DNA from: Elysia marginata
Lineage: Eukaryota; Mollusca; Gastropoda; Plakobranchidae
DNA: 33,213 nt
Direction: 5' to 3'
NCBI GenBank assembly: GCA_019649035.1
Contig: BMAT01013584.1
Span: forward strand, 71,425-104,637
In this document: positions 23,601-29,100 of the stretch, one piece after another
Layout of the letters: each line of letters starts with the position of its first letter
Position numbering within the stretch: the first letter of the stretch is position 1
Notes under the pieces: generated by a model
Database searches by the model: none
What the model was told of the DNA's origin: nothing
What the model saw: only the letters and a program-made list of their open reading frames with translations
Program-made: the position numbers and the translations under genes

Positions 23601-24739
23601 CCCCCCCCCCCGCCGCCTCTCACCTCATGCAGAATCGTGGGGTGTACATGTTCCGCATTGACAACGATGTTGTGATTGATGCCACCATGGCAGGAGGTCC
23701 TGCTCGCTACATCAACCACTCGTGCAGTCCCAACTGTGTGGCAGAGGTGGTGGATATTGAAAAAGACAGCAAAATCATCATCATCACGTCTCGCAAGATC
23801 TCCAAAGGAGAGGAGGTGAGCCAAATTGTCCAATTAATATGTGTATTTTATTTTCAGTGTTAAATTTTAAGAAATAGTTATGTGTCTTTTATTAATCATT
23901 CCTCTAAAATTCTTTAACAGAATTTATTGACAAAAGTTATAGCATCAATACCTATGTTTCGGAAGCAAGGCGCTAACATCATCTTGAATTATGTTAATTA
24001 AAATAAAAACATTTTTTTTTCAACAAACTTCTCCTGATTTGAACTTAAATAAATAAGAAAACGCAATTTTAAGGCACTTTCTCTTTCATAAGTAACAGTG
24101 TCACAAAAGACGAGGATTCTGTCATTTGAGATGGTGTAAAGTATTTTAAAGGATAAAAAATAAAATGAGATTGCTTGCCCTTTGTCCCTGTCCATCTACA
24201 TCACAAAGTTTTGTTATAAATTGCATCTGGATTGGAATATAGAAAATCACAATTCAAAATCTGTGGGTTGTGATGGTGGACAAAAATTACGTTGTTGCAT
24301 TACACTAGCAGATTGAGTGTGATCATTTCAGTATTATTCTATTGATTTGGTAAGACACACGGTCATTTCAATTTTACAACACTCTTACTTTCTATATTCT
24401 CTTTGGAAATATTTTGTTTGTCATCACAAGTAAGAGATTTGTGACTTTTTGTCACAGTCTCAAAAATATATTTCTAGCACCTGAAATTATAACGTAGATT
24501 TCTTTGGAAAGGCCCCAATAAGAAAAAAAATAAGTTCAATTTATCATTTAAATATGAAAAATAAGCTATATTTTGGTGGTTTTTTTTTTAGTGTTAATCA
24601 AAGGAGTATAAAAAAAAACTAAATTGTTTTGTTTTGTTTCTTTCAGCTGACCTATGACTATAAATTTGACTTTGAAGATGATCAACACAAAATCCCATGT
24701 AACTGTGGAGCCATCAACTGCCGCAAGTGGATGAACTGA
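1..24739 (+). CDS. KMT2C/D: KMT2C/KMT2D-type histone H3K4 methyltransferase, 25 exons, 5' partial
   Basis: This gene encodes the catalytic subunit of a COMPASS-like complex that mono-methylates histone H3 lysine 4 at enhancers in the nucleus (family knowledge). Exons: 1-2654, 3228-4077, 4927-6046, 6361-6653, 7128-7243, 8055-8196, 8754-8926, 9918-10065, 10552-10722, 11691-11805, 12773-12957, 14393-14592, 15019-15169, 15473-15609, 15887-16354, 17672-17886, 18657-18900, 19213-19325, 20489-20615, 21077-21239, 21828-21964, 22285-22415, 22928-23219, 23633-23815, 24647-24739. All introns are GT-AG and all phases agree, giving 2872 codons plus TGA. Residue numbers in this annotation count from the codon at base 3. 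Domains: zinc knuckle 2124-2165, extended PHD 2363-2467, FYRN about 2505-2555, FYRC about 2562-2645, Win motif Arg2673, SET about 2732-2850, post-SET to 2872. The order ePHD-FYRN-FYRC-SET, and the absence of CXXC and bromodomain in this stretch, point to KMT2C/D rather than KMT2A/B. It resembles both vertebrate paralogues, so I read it as the single invertebrate gene. The 5' part is missing. Confidence 0.95.
3228..4077 (+). CDS. KMT2C/D: KMT2C/D exon 2: Ala/Thr-rich then poly-Gln/His
   Basis: The acceptor is CCAACAG and the donor GTCAGT; phase 0 in, phase 1 out (residues 885-1167 plus one base). It opens with an ordered-looking helix, '[19 protein letters not shown]', and then 'YEPDFDGDS'. 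An Ala/Thr tract follows, then about 75 residues of Gln/His-rich sequence (about 3606-3840) in mixed CAG and CAA codons, and a Pro/Ser-rich tail. Gln-rich regions of this kind are typical of KMT2C/D and are linked to activation and condensate behaviour (family knowledge). Several long antisense and out-of-frame ORFs here are by-products of the CAG/CAA tract. Confidence 0.9.
3606..3840 (+). repeat. CAG/CAA trinucleotide-rich tract encoding poly-Gln/His
   Basis: The tract holds several runs of 4-9 Gln codons, broken by His, Met, Leu and Pro, all inside exon 2. CAG and CAA are mixed, which usually stabilises such tracts against expansion. Length variation between individuals is plausible but cannot be seen here. 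Confidence 0.85.
4927..6046 (+). CDS. KMT2C/D: KMT2C/D exon 3: Met/Pro/Gly/His-rich region with Ser-Pro heptads
   Basis: The acceptor is CTCCAG and the donor GTAAAA; phase 1 in, phase 2 out. It spans residues 1168-1540 and ends within the Arg codon completed by exon 4. Composition is extreme: Met, Pro, Gly, His, Gln and Ser make up most of it, and I can draw no folded domain. It contains five 7-residue Ser-Pro repeats (5361-5465) and a second run of MSP-type repeats near 5859-5915. It is followed by a more regular '[18 protein letters not shown]'. Both junctions restore whole codons (Gly, then Arg). Confidence 0.92.
5361..5465 (+). repeat. 21-bp x 5 repeat encoding MQTSPHG-type heptads
   Basis: Five consecutive 21-bp units encode seven residues each: [35 protein letters not shown] (residues 1313-1347). 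Every unit keeps one Ser-Pro step. Synonymous and conservative differences show that the array is old and kept at protein level. A looser [16 protein letters not shown] run follows about 500 bp later. Confidence 0.88.
6361..6653 (+). CDS. KMT2C/D: KMT2C/D exon 4: Pro/Gly-rich, ends with VKQEP SUMO-type motif
   Basis: The acceptor is TTTCCAG and the donor GTATGT; phase 2 in, phase 1 out. The first base completes an Arg codon, and the exon ends one base into a split Asp codon. Sequence is Gly/Pro/Met-rich ('[18 protein letters not shown]') and then Ser-rich. Near the end, VKQE (6617-6628, Lys1628) matches the psi-K-x-E SUMO acceptor consensus and is followed by PSED. An ATG-started reading that runs past the donor ends in intron at 6682 and is not genuine. 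Confidence 0.9.
7128..7243 (+). CDS. KMT2C/D: KMT2C/D exon 5: conserved block with LXXLL motif
   Basis: The acceptor is TGTCCAG and the donor GTAAGT; phase 1 in, phase 0 out. It encodes about 39 residues including '[20 protein letters not shown]'. LLKQLL at 7187-7204 (residues 1659-1664) is an LXXLL nuclear-receptor box. KMT2C/D are known coactivators of nuclear receptors, so a receptor contact is plausible, but I infer it from the motif alone. Confidence 0.9.
7282..7299. repeat. (TA)n microsatellite, intron 5
   Basis: About nine TA dinucleotides lie just downstream of the exon 5 donor. A shorter TA run lies near 15388-15400 in intron 13. Confidence 0.85.
8055..8196 (+). CDS. KMT2C/D: KMT2C/D exon 6: conserved helical block
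   Basis: The acceptor is GAGCCAG and the donor GTGAAT; phase 0 in, phase 1 out. It encodes '[20 protein letters not shown]' and then '[19 protein letters not shown]', an ordered, charged helical segment quite unlike the flanking low-complexity sequence. It contains no internal ATG-started ORF of useful length, so ATG-based ORF finding misses it. Its polypyrimidine tract is modest, but the frame through the junctions is unbroken. Confidence 0.88.
8754..8926 (+). CDS. KMT2C/D: KMT2C/D exon 7: coiled/basic segment with nuclear-localisation signal
   Basis: The acceptor is ATCCTCAG and the donor GTAAAA; phase 1 in, phase 0 out. A charged helix ([18 protein letters not shown]) runs into a strongly basic stretch with '[20 protein letters not shown]' and SNKKSK, which reads as a bipartite nuclear-localisation signal (residues about 1750-1782). 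Confidence 0.92.
9300..9440 (+). mobile_element. Degenerate tRNA-derived SINE-like sequence, intron 7
   Basis: TGGTTAAGTCT at 9313-9323 fits an RNA polymerase III A box at 10 of 11 positions. GGTTTAACTCC at 9357-9367 resembles a B box (GGTTCGANTCC) with changes in the core. The 44-bp spacing is right for a tRNA. A tRNA gene is unlikely because the T-loop core is altered and no acceptor stem is evident. I infer an old SINE head; the 3' limit is a guess. Confidence 0.4.
9918..10065 (+). CDS. KMT2C/D: KMT2C/D exon 8: helical block
   Basis: The acceptor is TCAACAG and the donor GTAGGA; phase 0 in, phase 1 out. It encodes '[20 protein letters not shown]' and then '[20 protein letters not shown]', an amphipathic helix followed by a conserved-looking segment. 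A different frame contains an ATG-started ORF (9943-10206) that runs into the intron; the real frame is the one joining exons 7 and 9. Confidence 0.88.
10552..10722 (+). CDS. KMT2C/D: KMT2C/D exon 9
   Basis: The acceptor is TTCCTCTAG; phase 1 in, phase 1 out. It encodes '[20 protein letters not shown]', a block I recognise as conserved in the family, then a Pro run and a Gln/Lys-rich helix. Two donors are possible, at 10723 (GTGGGT) and 10727 (GTGATA). Only 10723 keeps the frame into exon 10. Confidence 0.87.
11083..11106. repeat. T12-G12 homopolymer junction, intron 9
   Basis: Twelve T are followed directly by twelve G. Similar junctions occur at 15408-15432 (T15 G10), 17955-17967 (C13 flanked by T) and 23597-23611 (N then C14). 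Confidence 0.9.
11691..11805 (+). CDS. KMT2C/D: KMT2C/D exon 10 with IKQEP motif
   Basis: The acceptor is TTATTTAG and the donor GTGAGA; phase 1 in, phase 2 out. It encodes '[20 protein letters not shown]' and then '[18 protein letters not shown]'. IKQE at 11783-11794 (Lys1921) is another SUMO-type psi-K-x-E site. Confidence 0.88.
11983..12170. repeat. 98-bp tandem duplication, intron 10
   Basis: Two adjacent copies, about 11983-12078 and 12081-12170, are offset by 98 bp and differ by only a few substitutions. Both contain CAACTGATGACAGGTAGTAA, which looks like a splice acceptor (TGACAG/GT). No open frame joins the exons through it, so I read it as non-coding. Confidence 0.88.
12773..12957 (+). 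CDS. KMT2C/D: KMT2C/D exon 11: [10 protein letters not shown] block
   Basis: The acceptor is CTTTTCAG and the donor GTAGGC; phase 2 in, phase 1 out. It encodes '[20 protein letters not shown]' and then '[19 protein letters not shown]'. A near-identical DTIV-SSSPE signature occurs in vertebrate KMT2C/D, which anchors this exon to the family although it contains no ATG-started ORF. Confidence 0.9.
12995..13280 (-). mobile_element. Degenerate interspersed repeat with paired AAGCGC motifs, intron 11
   Basis: At about 13010-13060, two GCGC-centred motifs (CTAAAGCGCCCAATCC and CTCAAGCGCAGGTTAAAA) match in order and spacing the corresponding part of the SINE at 27.55-27.83 kb. The orientation is that of a minus-strand insertion. 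The rest, including GGAGGGAGTTCCAAATTTGG near 13231-13250, is AT-rich and decayed. The family cannot be named from sequence alone. Confidence 0.45.
13714..13739. repeat. (AG)n microsatellite, intron 11
   Basis: About 13 AG dinucleotides. An ATG-started ORF reading through it (an Arg-Glu run) is a by-product. Confidence 0.9.
13864..13894. repeat. Three copies of a 10-bp repeat (TTGAATAAAC type)
   Basis: Three near-consecutive copies of TGAATAAAC separated by TT lie immediately before the left arm of the hairpin. Confidence 0.8.
13892..13973. repeat. 18-bp perfect inverted repeat (hairpin), 46-nt loop
   Basis: The left arm AACACGACGTACATTGTA (13892-13909) is the exact reverse complement of 13956-13973, and the loop is 13910-13955. 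Each arm contains the self-complementary GACGTAC/TGTAC-type core. It lies inside the putative piggyBac-like MITE and may represent an inner terminal repeat or a nested element. Confidence 0.9.
14393..14592 (+). CDS. KMT2C/D: KMT2C/D exon 12 with VKQEA motif
   Basis: The acceptor is TTTCAAAG and the donor GTAAGC; phase 1 in, phase 0 out. The sequence is mostly acidic and polar and includes VKQE (14422-14433, Lys2000), then '[20 protein letters not shown]'. The acceptor lies after a 1435-bp intron, the longest in the window. Confidence 0.9.
15019..15169 (+). CDS. KMT2C/D: KMT2C/D exon 13: VSVTLTL block
   Basis: The acceptor is TTGTCCAG and the donor GTTAGT; phase 0 in, phase 1 out. It encodes '[20 protein letters not shown]' and then '[20 protein letters not shown]', a beta-then-helix pattern of regular composition that is probably a small folded segment. 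The atypical GTTAGT donor is required by the frame. Confidence 0.9.
15473..15609 (+). CDS. KMT2C/D: KMT2C/D exon 14: first half of zinc knuckle
   Basis: The acceptor is ATTTCCAG and the donor GTAAGA; phase 1 in, phase 0 out. It encodes '[20 protein letters not shown]', with a C-X2-C pair at residues 2124 and 2127. The matching C-X3-C pair is in exon 15. Vertebrate KMT2C has the same arrangement (a C-K-H-C ... F-C-S-N-N-C pattern), so this is a conserved zinc-binding element upstream of the extended PHD. Confidence 0.92.
15887..16354 (+). CDS. KMT2C/D: KMT2C/D exon 15: second half of zinc knuckle, Ala/Ser-rich linker
   Basis: The acceptor is ATATTGCAG and the donor GTAATG; phase 0 in and out. 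It starts '[18 protein letters not shown]', giving zinc ligands Cys2161 and Cys2165. A helical Gln/Glu/Lys segment and a long Ala/Ser/Thr/Pro linker follow. The linker holds IKTE (16076-16087, Lys2216, SUMO-type) and a basic [11 protein letters not shown]. An ATG-started reading through the donor to 16414 is wrong. Confidence 0.92.
16701..17277 (+). mobile_element. Decayed piggyBac-like element, intron 15
   Basis: The left end reads TTAACCCCACC (16701) and the right end CAGGGTTAA (to 17277), giving TTAA-CCC...GGG-TTAA as in piggyBac. Just inside the left end is a perfect 11-bp inverted repeat, ATACCGGGAAT (16720-16730) against 16752-16762. Piggybac elements often carry such subterminal repeats. 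The interior holds a broken acidic reading frame, listed separately. The outer terminal repeats match poorly beyond CCC, so the borders are uncertain. Confidence 0.45.
16950..17186 (+). pseudogene. Broken acidic ORF remnant, possibly a piggyBac transposase N-terminus
   Basis: Starting at ATG 16950 the frame gives [11 protein letters not shown], a stop, and further on '[20 protein letters not shown]' before ending at TAG 17184-17186. It is broken by early stops, and part of the acidic sequence continues in a neighbouring frame, as after a small indel. Short acidic Asp/Glu/Ser N-termini are typical of piggyBac transposases. No DDD catalytic core is present, so only the head survives, if the assignment is right. 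Note the dense AGATCT palindromes at 17006-17135. Confidence 0.4.
17672..17886 (+). CDS. KMT2C/D: KMT2C/D exon 16: basic Trp block and start of extended PHD
   Basis: The acceptor is TTTTTTCAG and the donor GTGCGA; phase 0 in, phase 2 out. It encodes '[17 protein letters not shown]', matching the K-W-R-G-K-W basic block of vertebrate KMT2C/D. A helix and then '[19 protein letters not shown]' follow, the first zinc ligands of the extended PHD (Cys2363 and Cys2366). Confidence 0.95.
18657..18900 (+). CDS. KMT2C/D: KMT2C/D exon 17: core of extended PHD
   Basis: The acceptor is ATTTCAG and the donor GTGATC; phase 2 in, phase 0 out. It encodes '[20 protein letters not shown]', then CVAC, then '[20 protein letters not shown]'. 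These are the H-X2-C, C-X2-C and H-X3-C ligands of the ePHD. In mammals this domain binds histone H4 tails (family knowledge). An ATG-started reading past the donor to 18939 is intron read-through. Confidence 0.96.
19213..19325 (+). CDS. KMT2C/D: KMT2C/D exon 18: end of ePHD and linker to FYRN
   Basis: The acceptor is TTCCTACAG and the donor GTCAGT; phase 0 in, phase 2 out. It encodes TLLCPNH, the last Cys/His ligands of the ePHD (His2467). Next comes '[18 protein letters not shown]', matching the conserved F-R-R-V-Y-x-x-R-D-E-x-x-Q-I-A segment of KMT2C/D. Confidence 0.95.
19499..19800 (+). mobile_element. tRNA-derived SINE, intron 18
   Basis: The head carries a near-perfect Pol III promoter: A box TGGCCTGGTGG (19511-19521) and B box GGTTCGATCCC (19554-19564), flanked by complementary CCGGCT/CCCCGGC segments that recall a tRNA. 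About 200 bp of non-tRNA body follows, ending in an A/C-rich tail (GACATTAAAATTCAAACAAT). It is not a functional tRNA gene, because the cloverleaf is disturbed and no terminator follows. I see no clear target-site duplication. Confidence 0.8.
20489..20615 (+). CDS. KMT2C/D: KMT2C/D exon 19: FYRN domain, first part
   Basis: The acceptor is CTGTGTAG and the donor GTGAGT; phase 2 in, phase 0 out. It encodes '[20 protein letters not shown]' and then [10 protein letters not shown], the standard start of FYRN. The overlapping ATG-started ORF at 20392-20619 is in another frame and is spurious. Confidence 0.95.
21077..21239 (+). CDS. KMT2C/D: KMT2C/D exon 20: FYRN end and FYRC start
   Basis: The acceptor is TGATCCAG and the donor GTAGGG; phase 0 in, phase 1 out. 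It encodes '[20 protein letters not shown]', then '[19 protein letters not shown]' and '[11 protein letters not shown]'. FYRN and FYRC fold together as one DAST-type domain in this family. Confidence 0.96.
21553..21684. mobile_element. Possible pogo/Tigger-type MITE, intron 20
   Basis: The left edge is CAGTGCAATCTCCTCAAATG. The right edge read on the other strand is CAGTAGAACTCTTATG, and the two share CAGT--AA-CTC with one gap. TA follows the right edge, but TG precedes the left. The interior is short, AT-rich and non-coding. Confidence 0.3.
21828..21964 (+). CDS. KMT2C/D: KMT2C/D exon 21: FYRC middle
   Basis: The acceptor is ATTGACAG and the donor GTGAGT; phase 1 in, phase 0 out. It encodes [20 protein letters not shown], then '[20 protein letters not shown]'. 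This matches the F-P-x-x-x-K-x-E-E-L-F-G-L segment of vertebrate KMT2C/D. Confidence 0.95.
22285..22415 (+). CDS. KMT2C/D: KMT2C/D exon 22: FYRC end and WDR5-binding Win motif
   Basis: The acceptor is TGTACTCAG and the donor GTACAA; phase 0 in, phase 2 out. It encodes '[20 protein letters not shown]' and then [19 protein letters not shown] is the Win motif whose Arg (Arg2673) enters the central cavity of WDR5 in MLL-family proteins (family knowledge). Confidence 0.95.
22928..23219 (+). CDS. KMT2C/D: KMT2C/D exon 23: first half of SET domain
   Basis: The acceptor is CTTCTCAG and the donor GTATTT; phase 2 in, phase 0 out. It encodes the pre-SET linker ('[19 protein letters not shown]') and then '[20 protein letters not shown]' and '[20 protein letters not shown]'. 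This includes the G-x-G cofactor-binding turn of SET (QGLGLYA) and the conserved E-Y-I-G. Confidence 0.97.
23597..23597. other. Single ambiguous base (N) in poly-C run
   Basis: This is the only N in the window, at the start of a C14 run 36 bp before exon 24. It marks an unresolved homopolymer length, not a missing exon. Confidence 0.95.
23633..23815 (+). CDS. KMT2C/D: KMT2C/D exon 24: SET core with NHSC
   Basis: The acceptor is TCATGCAG and the donor GTGAGC; phase 0 in and out. It encodes '[20 protein letters not shown]' and then '[20 protein letters not shown]'. N-H-S-C (residues 2809-2812) binds S-adenosylmethionine and supplies one zinc ligand for post-SET. No catalytic residue appears lost. 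The acceptor sits just after a poly-C run containing an N, but the exon itself is clean. Confidence 0.97.
24647..24739 (+). CDS. KMT2C/D: KMT2C/D exon 25: end of SET and post-SET, stop codon
   Basis: The acceptor is TTTCTTTCAG; phase 0 in. It encodes '[17 protein letters not shown]', then '[13 protein letters not shown]' and TGA at 24737-24739. Tyr2845/Tyr2847 are the catalytic-pocket tyrosines, and Cys2860, 2862 and 2867 form post-SET zinc. The terminal C-R-K-W-M-N is the exact ending seen in vertebrate KMT2C/D, so the stop is secure. Confidence 0.97.
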   Translation: MTYDYKFDFEDDQHKIPCNCGAINCRKWMN

Positions 24740-26411
24740 AAACTTCAGATCACTTCCAGAGAACTTTACAATGGGAGTAGAGACTTTGTTCGAGGCCAAA
24801 ACTTTACTTAGACATAATAGGAGAGTTTTCCTAAGCAGAAATATGTTATGCAGTCTCCCCTTTTTCAACTTGTAGAAGTAGCTATCTCAATTTTAGTCAA
24901 ACACAGTTTAGATTTGTTATATTCTTTCTTAGGAAACAAAAAGTTATTTTTCTTCATTTATCATTCAAAACAAAAAACCAACAACATGAGGTAGGCCTAC
25001 TAAGTAAGCAGTGTAAACTATTATAAGGTCACATTTTATTGATAGTCCTAAAACCTGCCAAATCCAAATCAGAGCTCTTTTTTTATAGCTACAAAAATTA
25101 TATTTCTCTATCAAGCTGCGTTTTGATATGTAGGATTAACGGCCTGAGTTTTCTCCAAAGATAAGACTTATAACAGATTTAAACTTCACCGTGCATTTTC
25201 TCAGTTTATCAGATGCAGTAACTTCCGCCACTGAAATAGAAAACCCTGCAAACACAAAAAAGAATTTTTAAAAAGAGTCTTTGTTATTAATACAGAGGTA
25301 CACCAACAGTTATAGCAGGGCCTTCACAAAGCAATAAACCCTTTCAATTAATTCACCAAAAAATTTTAAAAACTGTTTATAAAGAAAAAAGATTTATAAC
25401 ATTGATTGAAATTATCAAGACTTGAGGGTTGAAATATTGCATGCAGATGCTTTTAGATAAATGTAGCAAAGTTAAGTCAATGATGTAAATTGAAATAAGC
25501 TACTTATGTGCATTATTCATGTAAATCCCATTTATGTATGGGTGAGCTCCTATTATATGAACATAGATAAGCAAAAAAGGGAATCACTTTGATAAAAATT
25601 GTGGCCTTAAAGACAAGATTTCAACTTCACCAAGTAGGCCTATACATTCAGATTATAAAACAAAGTAACTTCAGAGACTGAGCTGATTGGATTTGCACAT
25701 AAATTTCCCAACAGAATCCCTAACCAAGACACATCTAATAACTGATGAATAACCTTGTGAGCAAGATTACATAACAAAGATTTTAAAAAATAGATTATTT
25801 ATGCCCAAGCAAGTATTATGTGTGTATTCAAGAGAGAAAATAGTCTTGCTAGTAAGTTCCTGACAACAAATATTTGTTTAAATTTCTGCTACGAAATTTT
25901 ATGGCTAAGCATTTCAACGTGTTTTTCAAAGAGAGAAAGGGAAAATGCTGCTGCATAGCTAGAGCAAAAAAAAAAATCTATGACCAAGAGAAGAGTGAGA
26001 TTTGACTGTACTACGCTGAACTGAACCTCATTTGAAAAACACAATGTGAGAACAGGCTTCAATGTGCTGATTGCTTGTTCATGGATCCAGCACAGCAATT
26101 CATATATCATGTGGTGAAACAAAACTAGTGCTTGAGCCTGAGAAATAAAGACAAAATTACTGACATTCGAATTTCCTTCCCATTTCAATGATACCAGGAC
26201 AATCCCTAAAACTTGGAAAATCTAGTTATACCTAATATGCAGTAAGAAGTGAAAATTGTAAACTAAAAGCCAGAGTATAAAAGCAATATAATTAGTTCCT
26301 ACAATATGCTTTTCAAGAAAGTGAATGCTTGAAACTGTTTTGGTTTTTGTGAATCAGTGCTTGTGTTGGAGTGTGCCGAGAGCGATGGTTTTGACTTTTG
26401 AAGGATAAAAA

Positions 26412-28312
26412 TGTAAATAGACGTGGTACTGAATGAGCCAGGAGTTTTTCACCTCACCTTTTATGCAAAATCTGTACATGTACATAAGATCCTATGCACC
26501 GTTTTCAACGCACATGTCATTGAAGAGTCTTTGTGACAAATCTCCACATTTGTTTGACTATTGTACAACATTTTAATGTACTAGCCAACTCATAAGTGTC
26601 AACGAAAATCTTTTTCCTCCCAAAGTTCAACCATGAATTCAAATAGAACCATATATTTATTATCTTTTTCTTCTTTTTTTTTTTCCTTTTTTTTTTTACT
26701 GTGATAACAGAACTATTACTAGTCATTTTAGTGTATCAGGACTGTACGTAGTGAAAAGAAAGAAAAAAAGCGTACAGGGCAAGTGTTGCTGGTATTTTTC
26801 TGTTATACTCTAAAAAAATGAATGAATTGTATGATTTAGGAATGCAGTTCTGTTTATTCAATTCCATAACGCTGTCGTTGTGGAGAAGTTTACAATTTTC
26901 ATGGCCACTGGGCCAATAGATTATTTCAAATGCAATGGTGTTGTGTTGCTGTTACCACAGCATTTAATGTAAAAAAAATTGTACAGAGACACATGATATA
27001 AAAATTTATATATGTTTATTTACAACATTGCCTCAGCCATTCACTCACCTGTTTTCTTGTTCCTTATTTTAACTTGAACTTAGGAGAGATAAGTTTCATA
27101 CAATTCATGTAAATGTACGTAATGATTATTAATTTTGGTGAGTGGCATGTTATTAACCTCAGAAATAATTATAGTAGCTCTTGATGTTTTTGCAAAATTG
27201 CGGATTCATGAACTTGATATGAAATCAAAGAAATGTGATATAAACATATATTTAATTATATATTGCATTACAATTTTTTTGTATGGGAAGTGTGAAAATT
27301 GAAGATTAGCATCTACCTGACAACAGGTTAGCTTTCACTGTTGACTCAGCTGAGAGCTTTTTAACCTGAACGACACATCACTCAACAAGTTAAAATACCT
27401 CAAAATTACAGGTCTCTGAAAGGAAGAGATCATGTTTGATTATCGTGGCCAGTAAGTAGACTTATATTTGTCAGGCTGAGTTCAGTGTCCACCAGAATCA
27501 ATTTCATACTTGTACAAACCTTTATTCTTAGTAGAGTCTAGATAGCTGAGTAAAGATTATTTTTATATAGCGCTTAATCCACTAATGTGCTCTAAGCGCT
27601 TTACATGTGGTCCCCAACAGACCATTACCAACCAAATCACCTTCTGAACTCACAGATGAGCATCATTCTAGTATGCTAATAAGATCTTTCACTGCCTATA
27701 GTGAGGCAAAGAAATGTGTTTAAATATCCTTTTTCAAGTACTAAACGTCAACTTGCTGAAAGCAGGACTCTAACCCTGGTCTCTTGTTTCGAAAGCCGAG
27801 CATCTACCGCTAGACCACGACGTCATACAAGTTATAAGCATACTGTAAATAGTTTGTTTCTTCACCAGGTAGTACATGCCACAAATTGTACTTAGGTTCA
27901 AAATGTTTCAATCAGTTTTATCATTATATTAGAAGTTCTATTAGTTTTCGTCATGTTGTTTTGTTTTTTTTTAATAATGTAACCTTGTTAATTTGTTGAT
28001 GTTAGTCATTGCCTTTCACTCAAGCACTGTAATGTTTTTTATTTTAATTTTTGTAATTTTCAGTGGTAGAAAACAATGACAATGTGATGAAGCCTCATCC
28101 CTCAATACCTCCATTATTGTGGTTTCCGTAAATTCATGTTTATAATTATACTATATCTTGCTATACAACAATTGCTATTTAATTTTTCCACTTTGCGTTT
28201 GGGTTTCCCTTCTCTTTTGAATGAACAGAAATATTGTTTTACATTTATTATTTTTTTTGCCTTGTAAATATATGAAAATTTACATAAATGTTGTATAAAT
28301 TTGCTGTATATA
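26412..28312 (+). promoter_or_regulatory. Cluster of Pumilio-type TGTANATA sites
   Basis: Exact matches to the PUF-protein element lie at 26412, 26479, 27844, 28263 and 28305, with one more at 30549. If transcribed in the 3' UTR they could bring Pumilio repression. In AT-rich DNA about two matches would be expected by chance over 8 kb (my estimate), so the enrichment is modest. Confidence 0.3.
27553..27828 (-). mobile_element. tRNA-derived SINE, minus strand
   Basis: Read on the minus strand, the head has A box TGGTCTAGCGG (27807-27817 on plus) and B box GGTTAGAGTCC (27765-27775), correctly spaced in a tRNA-like context (GTCGTGGTCTAGCGGTAGAT). The 3' end (plus 27560-27605) carries paired AAGCGCT motifs and TATATAAAAATA. 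Its tail domain matches the decayed repeat in intron 11. A functional tRNA is unlikely because the B box is mutated (TTAG for TTCG). Confidence 0.7.
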
Positions 28313-28739
28313 TACATTTAAGCGATTGTTATAAAAGTTGTTTTTGTAGCACATTTCAACTGATGCAAGTTCATCATCTAACTCTACTGGATATATACTG
28401 GCTTTTGTGTTATCTGATCAGTCGACTTTGTTCTTTATGTCCACAGATTTGATCTTTTCACATGACAGCAACACAAATACATAGATCAAATTTAGCTGTA
28501 GGCTAATTTGAAAGTTATATTTAATCACAGGATGTGAAGGGTTCTGTTCATTCAGTTCATAGATTTTAACTTAAAGAGACATCCATGGGGTCTTTAAGTT
28601 TGTATTGTACTTGATTGATGATAATGCATCTTTATTTTCTATGTAAAATACTTTACAAGTTGTATGTTTATTGGCCCAAATAGAATCGCCTAAGCTGCAC
28701 AATGTTAAAAGCAATACAATGTATCTCTGTTATATATAT

Positions 28740-28941
28740 GAGTAGCAGACATGTACGGTTTTGATGCGTACAGGAGTAGCAGACATGTACAATTCTGATG
28801 TGTATAGGAGTAGCAGACATGTACGATTCTGATGTGTATAGGAGTAGCAGACATGTACGAATCTGATGTGTATAGGAGTAGCAGACATGTACGATTCTGG
28901 TGTGTAGTGTATAGGAGTAGCAGACATATATGGTTAAGATG
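28740..28941. repeat. 34-bp minisatellite, six units
   Basis: Units start at 28740, 28774, 28808, 28842, 28876 and 28915. The first five are 34 bp apart, and the fifth carries a 5-bp insertion (TGTAG-type duplication). Each begins GAGTAGCAGACATGTACG, with the palindrome ACATGT. The last unit is partial and diverged. The antisense ORF through it (an MSATPIH-type repeat) is a by-product. Confidence 0.93.
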
Positions 28942-29094
28942 TAAGATGAATCTCTTCTAGATGTTGAACTTGTTTTTGTTGACTATAAGGAGGAGGGGGA
29001 AATCATAAAAGATGTCCCACATTTAAAACATTAACAAGGTTTGGTAAATGTATTGGAGCTGTTTTTGTTTATTGTTGAATTCCAAAGAGACGGA

Positions 29095-29100
29095 AATAAA
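29095..29100 (+). terminator. Candidate poly(A) signal AATAAA
   Basis: AATAAA is followed 30-55 bp later by GT-rich sequence (GTTGGGTTATATTGTTTTGT), the usual downstream element. It is the best such pair in the 3' flank, but other AATAAA hexamers exist at 25333, 26144, 30561, 30968, 31261 and 31812. Confidence 0.4.

Larger units (their letters stand above)
2655..24646 (+). other. Introns in which I recognise no feature
   Basis: Plain AT-rich introns with nothing I can name: 1 (2655-3227), 2 (4078-4926), 3 (6047-6360), 6 (8197-8753), 8 (10066-10551), 12 (14593-15018), 14 (15610-15886), 17 (18901-19212), 19 (20616-21076), 21 (21965-22284), 22 (22416-22927) and 24 (23816-24646). Introns 4 and 5 hold copies of a 24-bp motif, and intron 5 also a TA microsatellite. 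Introns 9, 13, 16 and 23 hold homopolymer junctions. Introns 7, 10, 11, 15, 18 and 20 carry the repeats listed separately. Confidence 0.7.

Noticed and set aside
28730..28927. Antisense ORF with MSATPIH repeats
   Set aside because: Product of the 34-bp minisatellite; the period is not a multiple of 3, so repeats fall in shifting frames.
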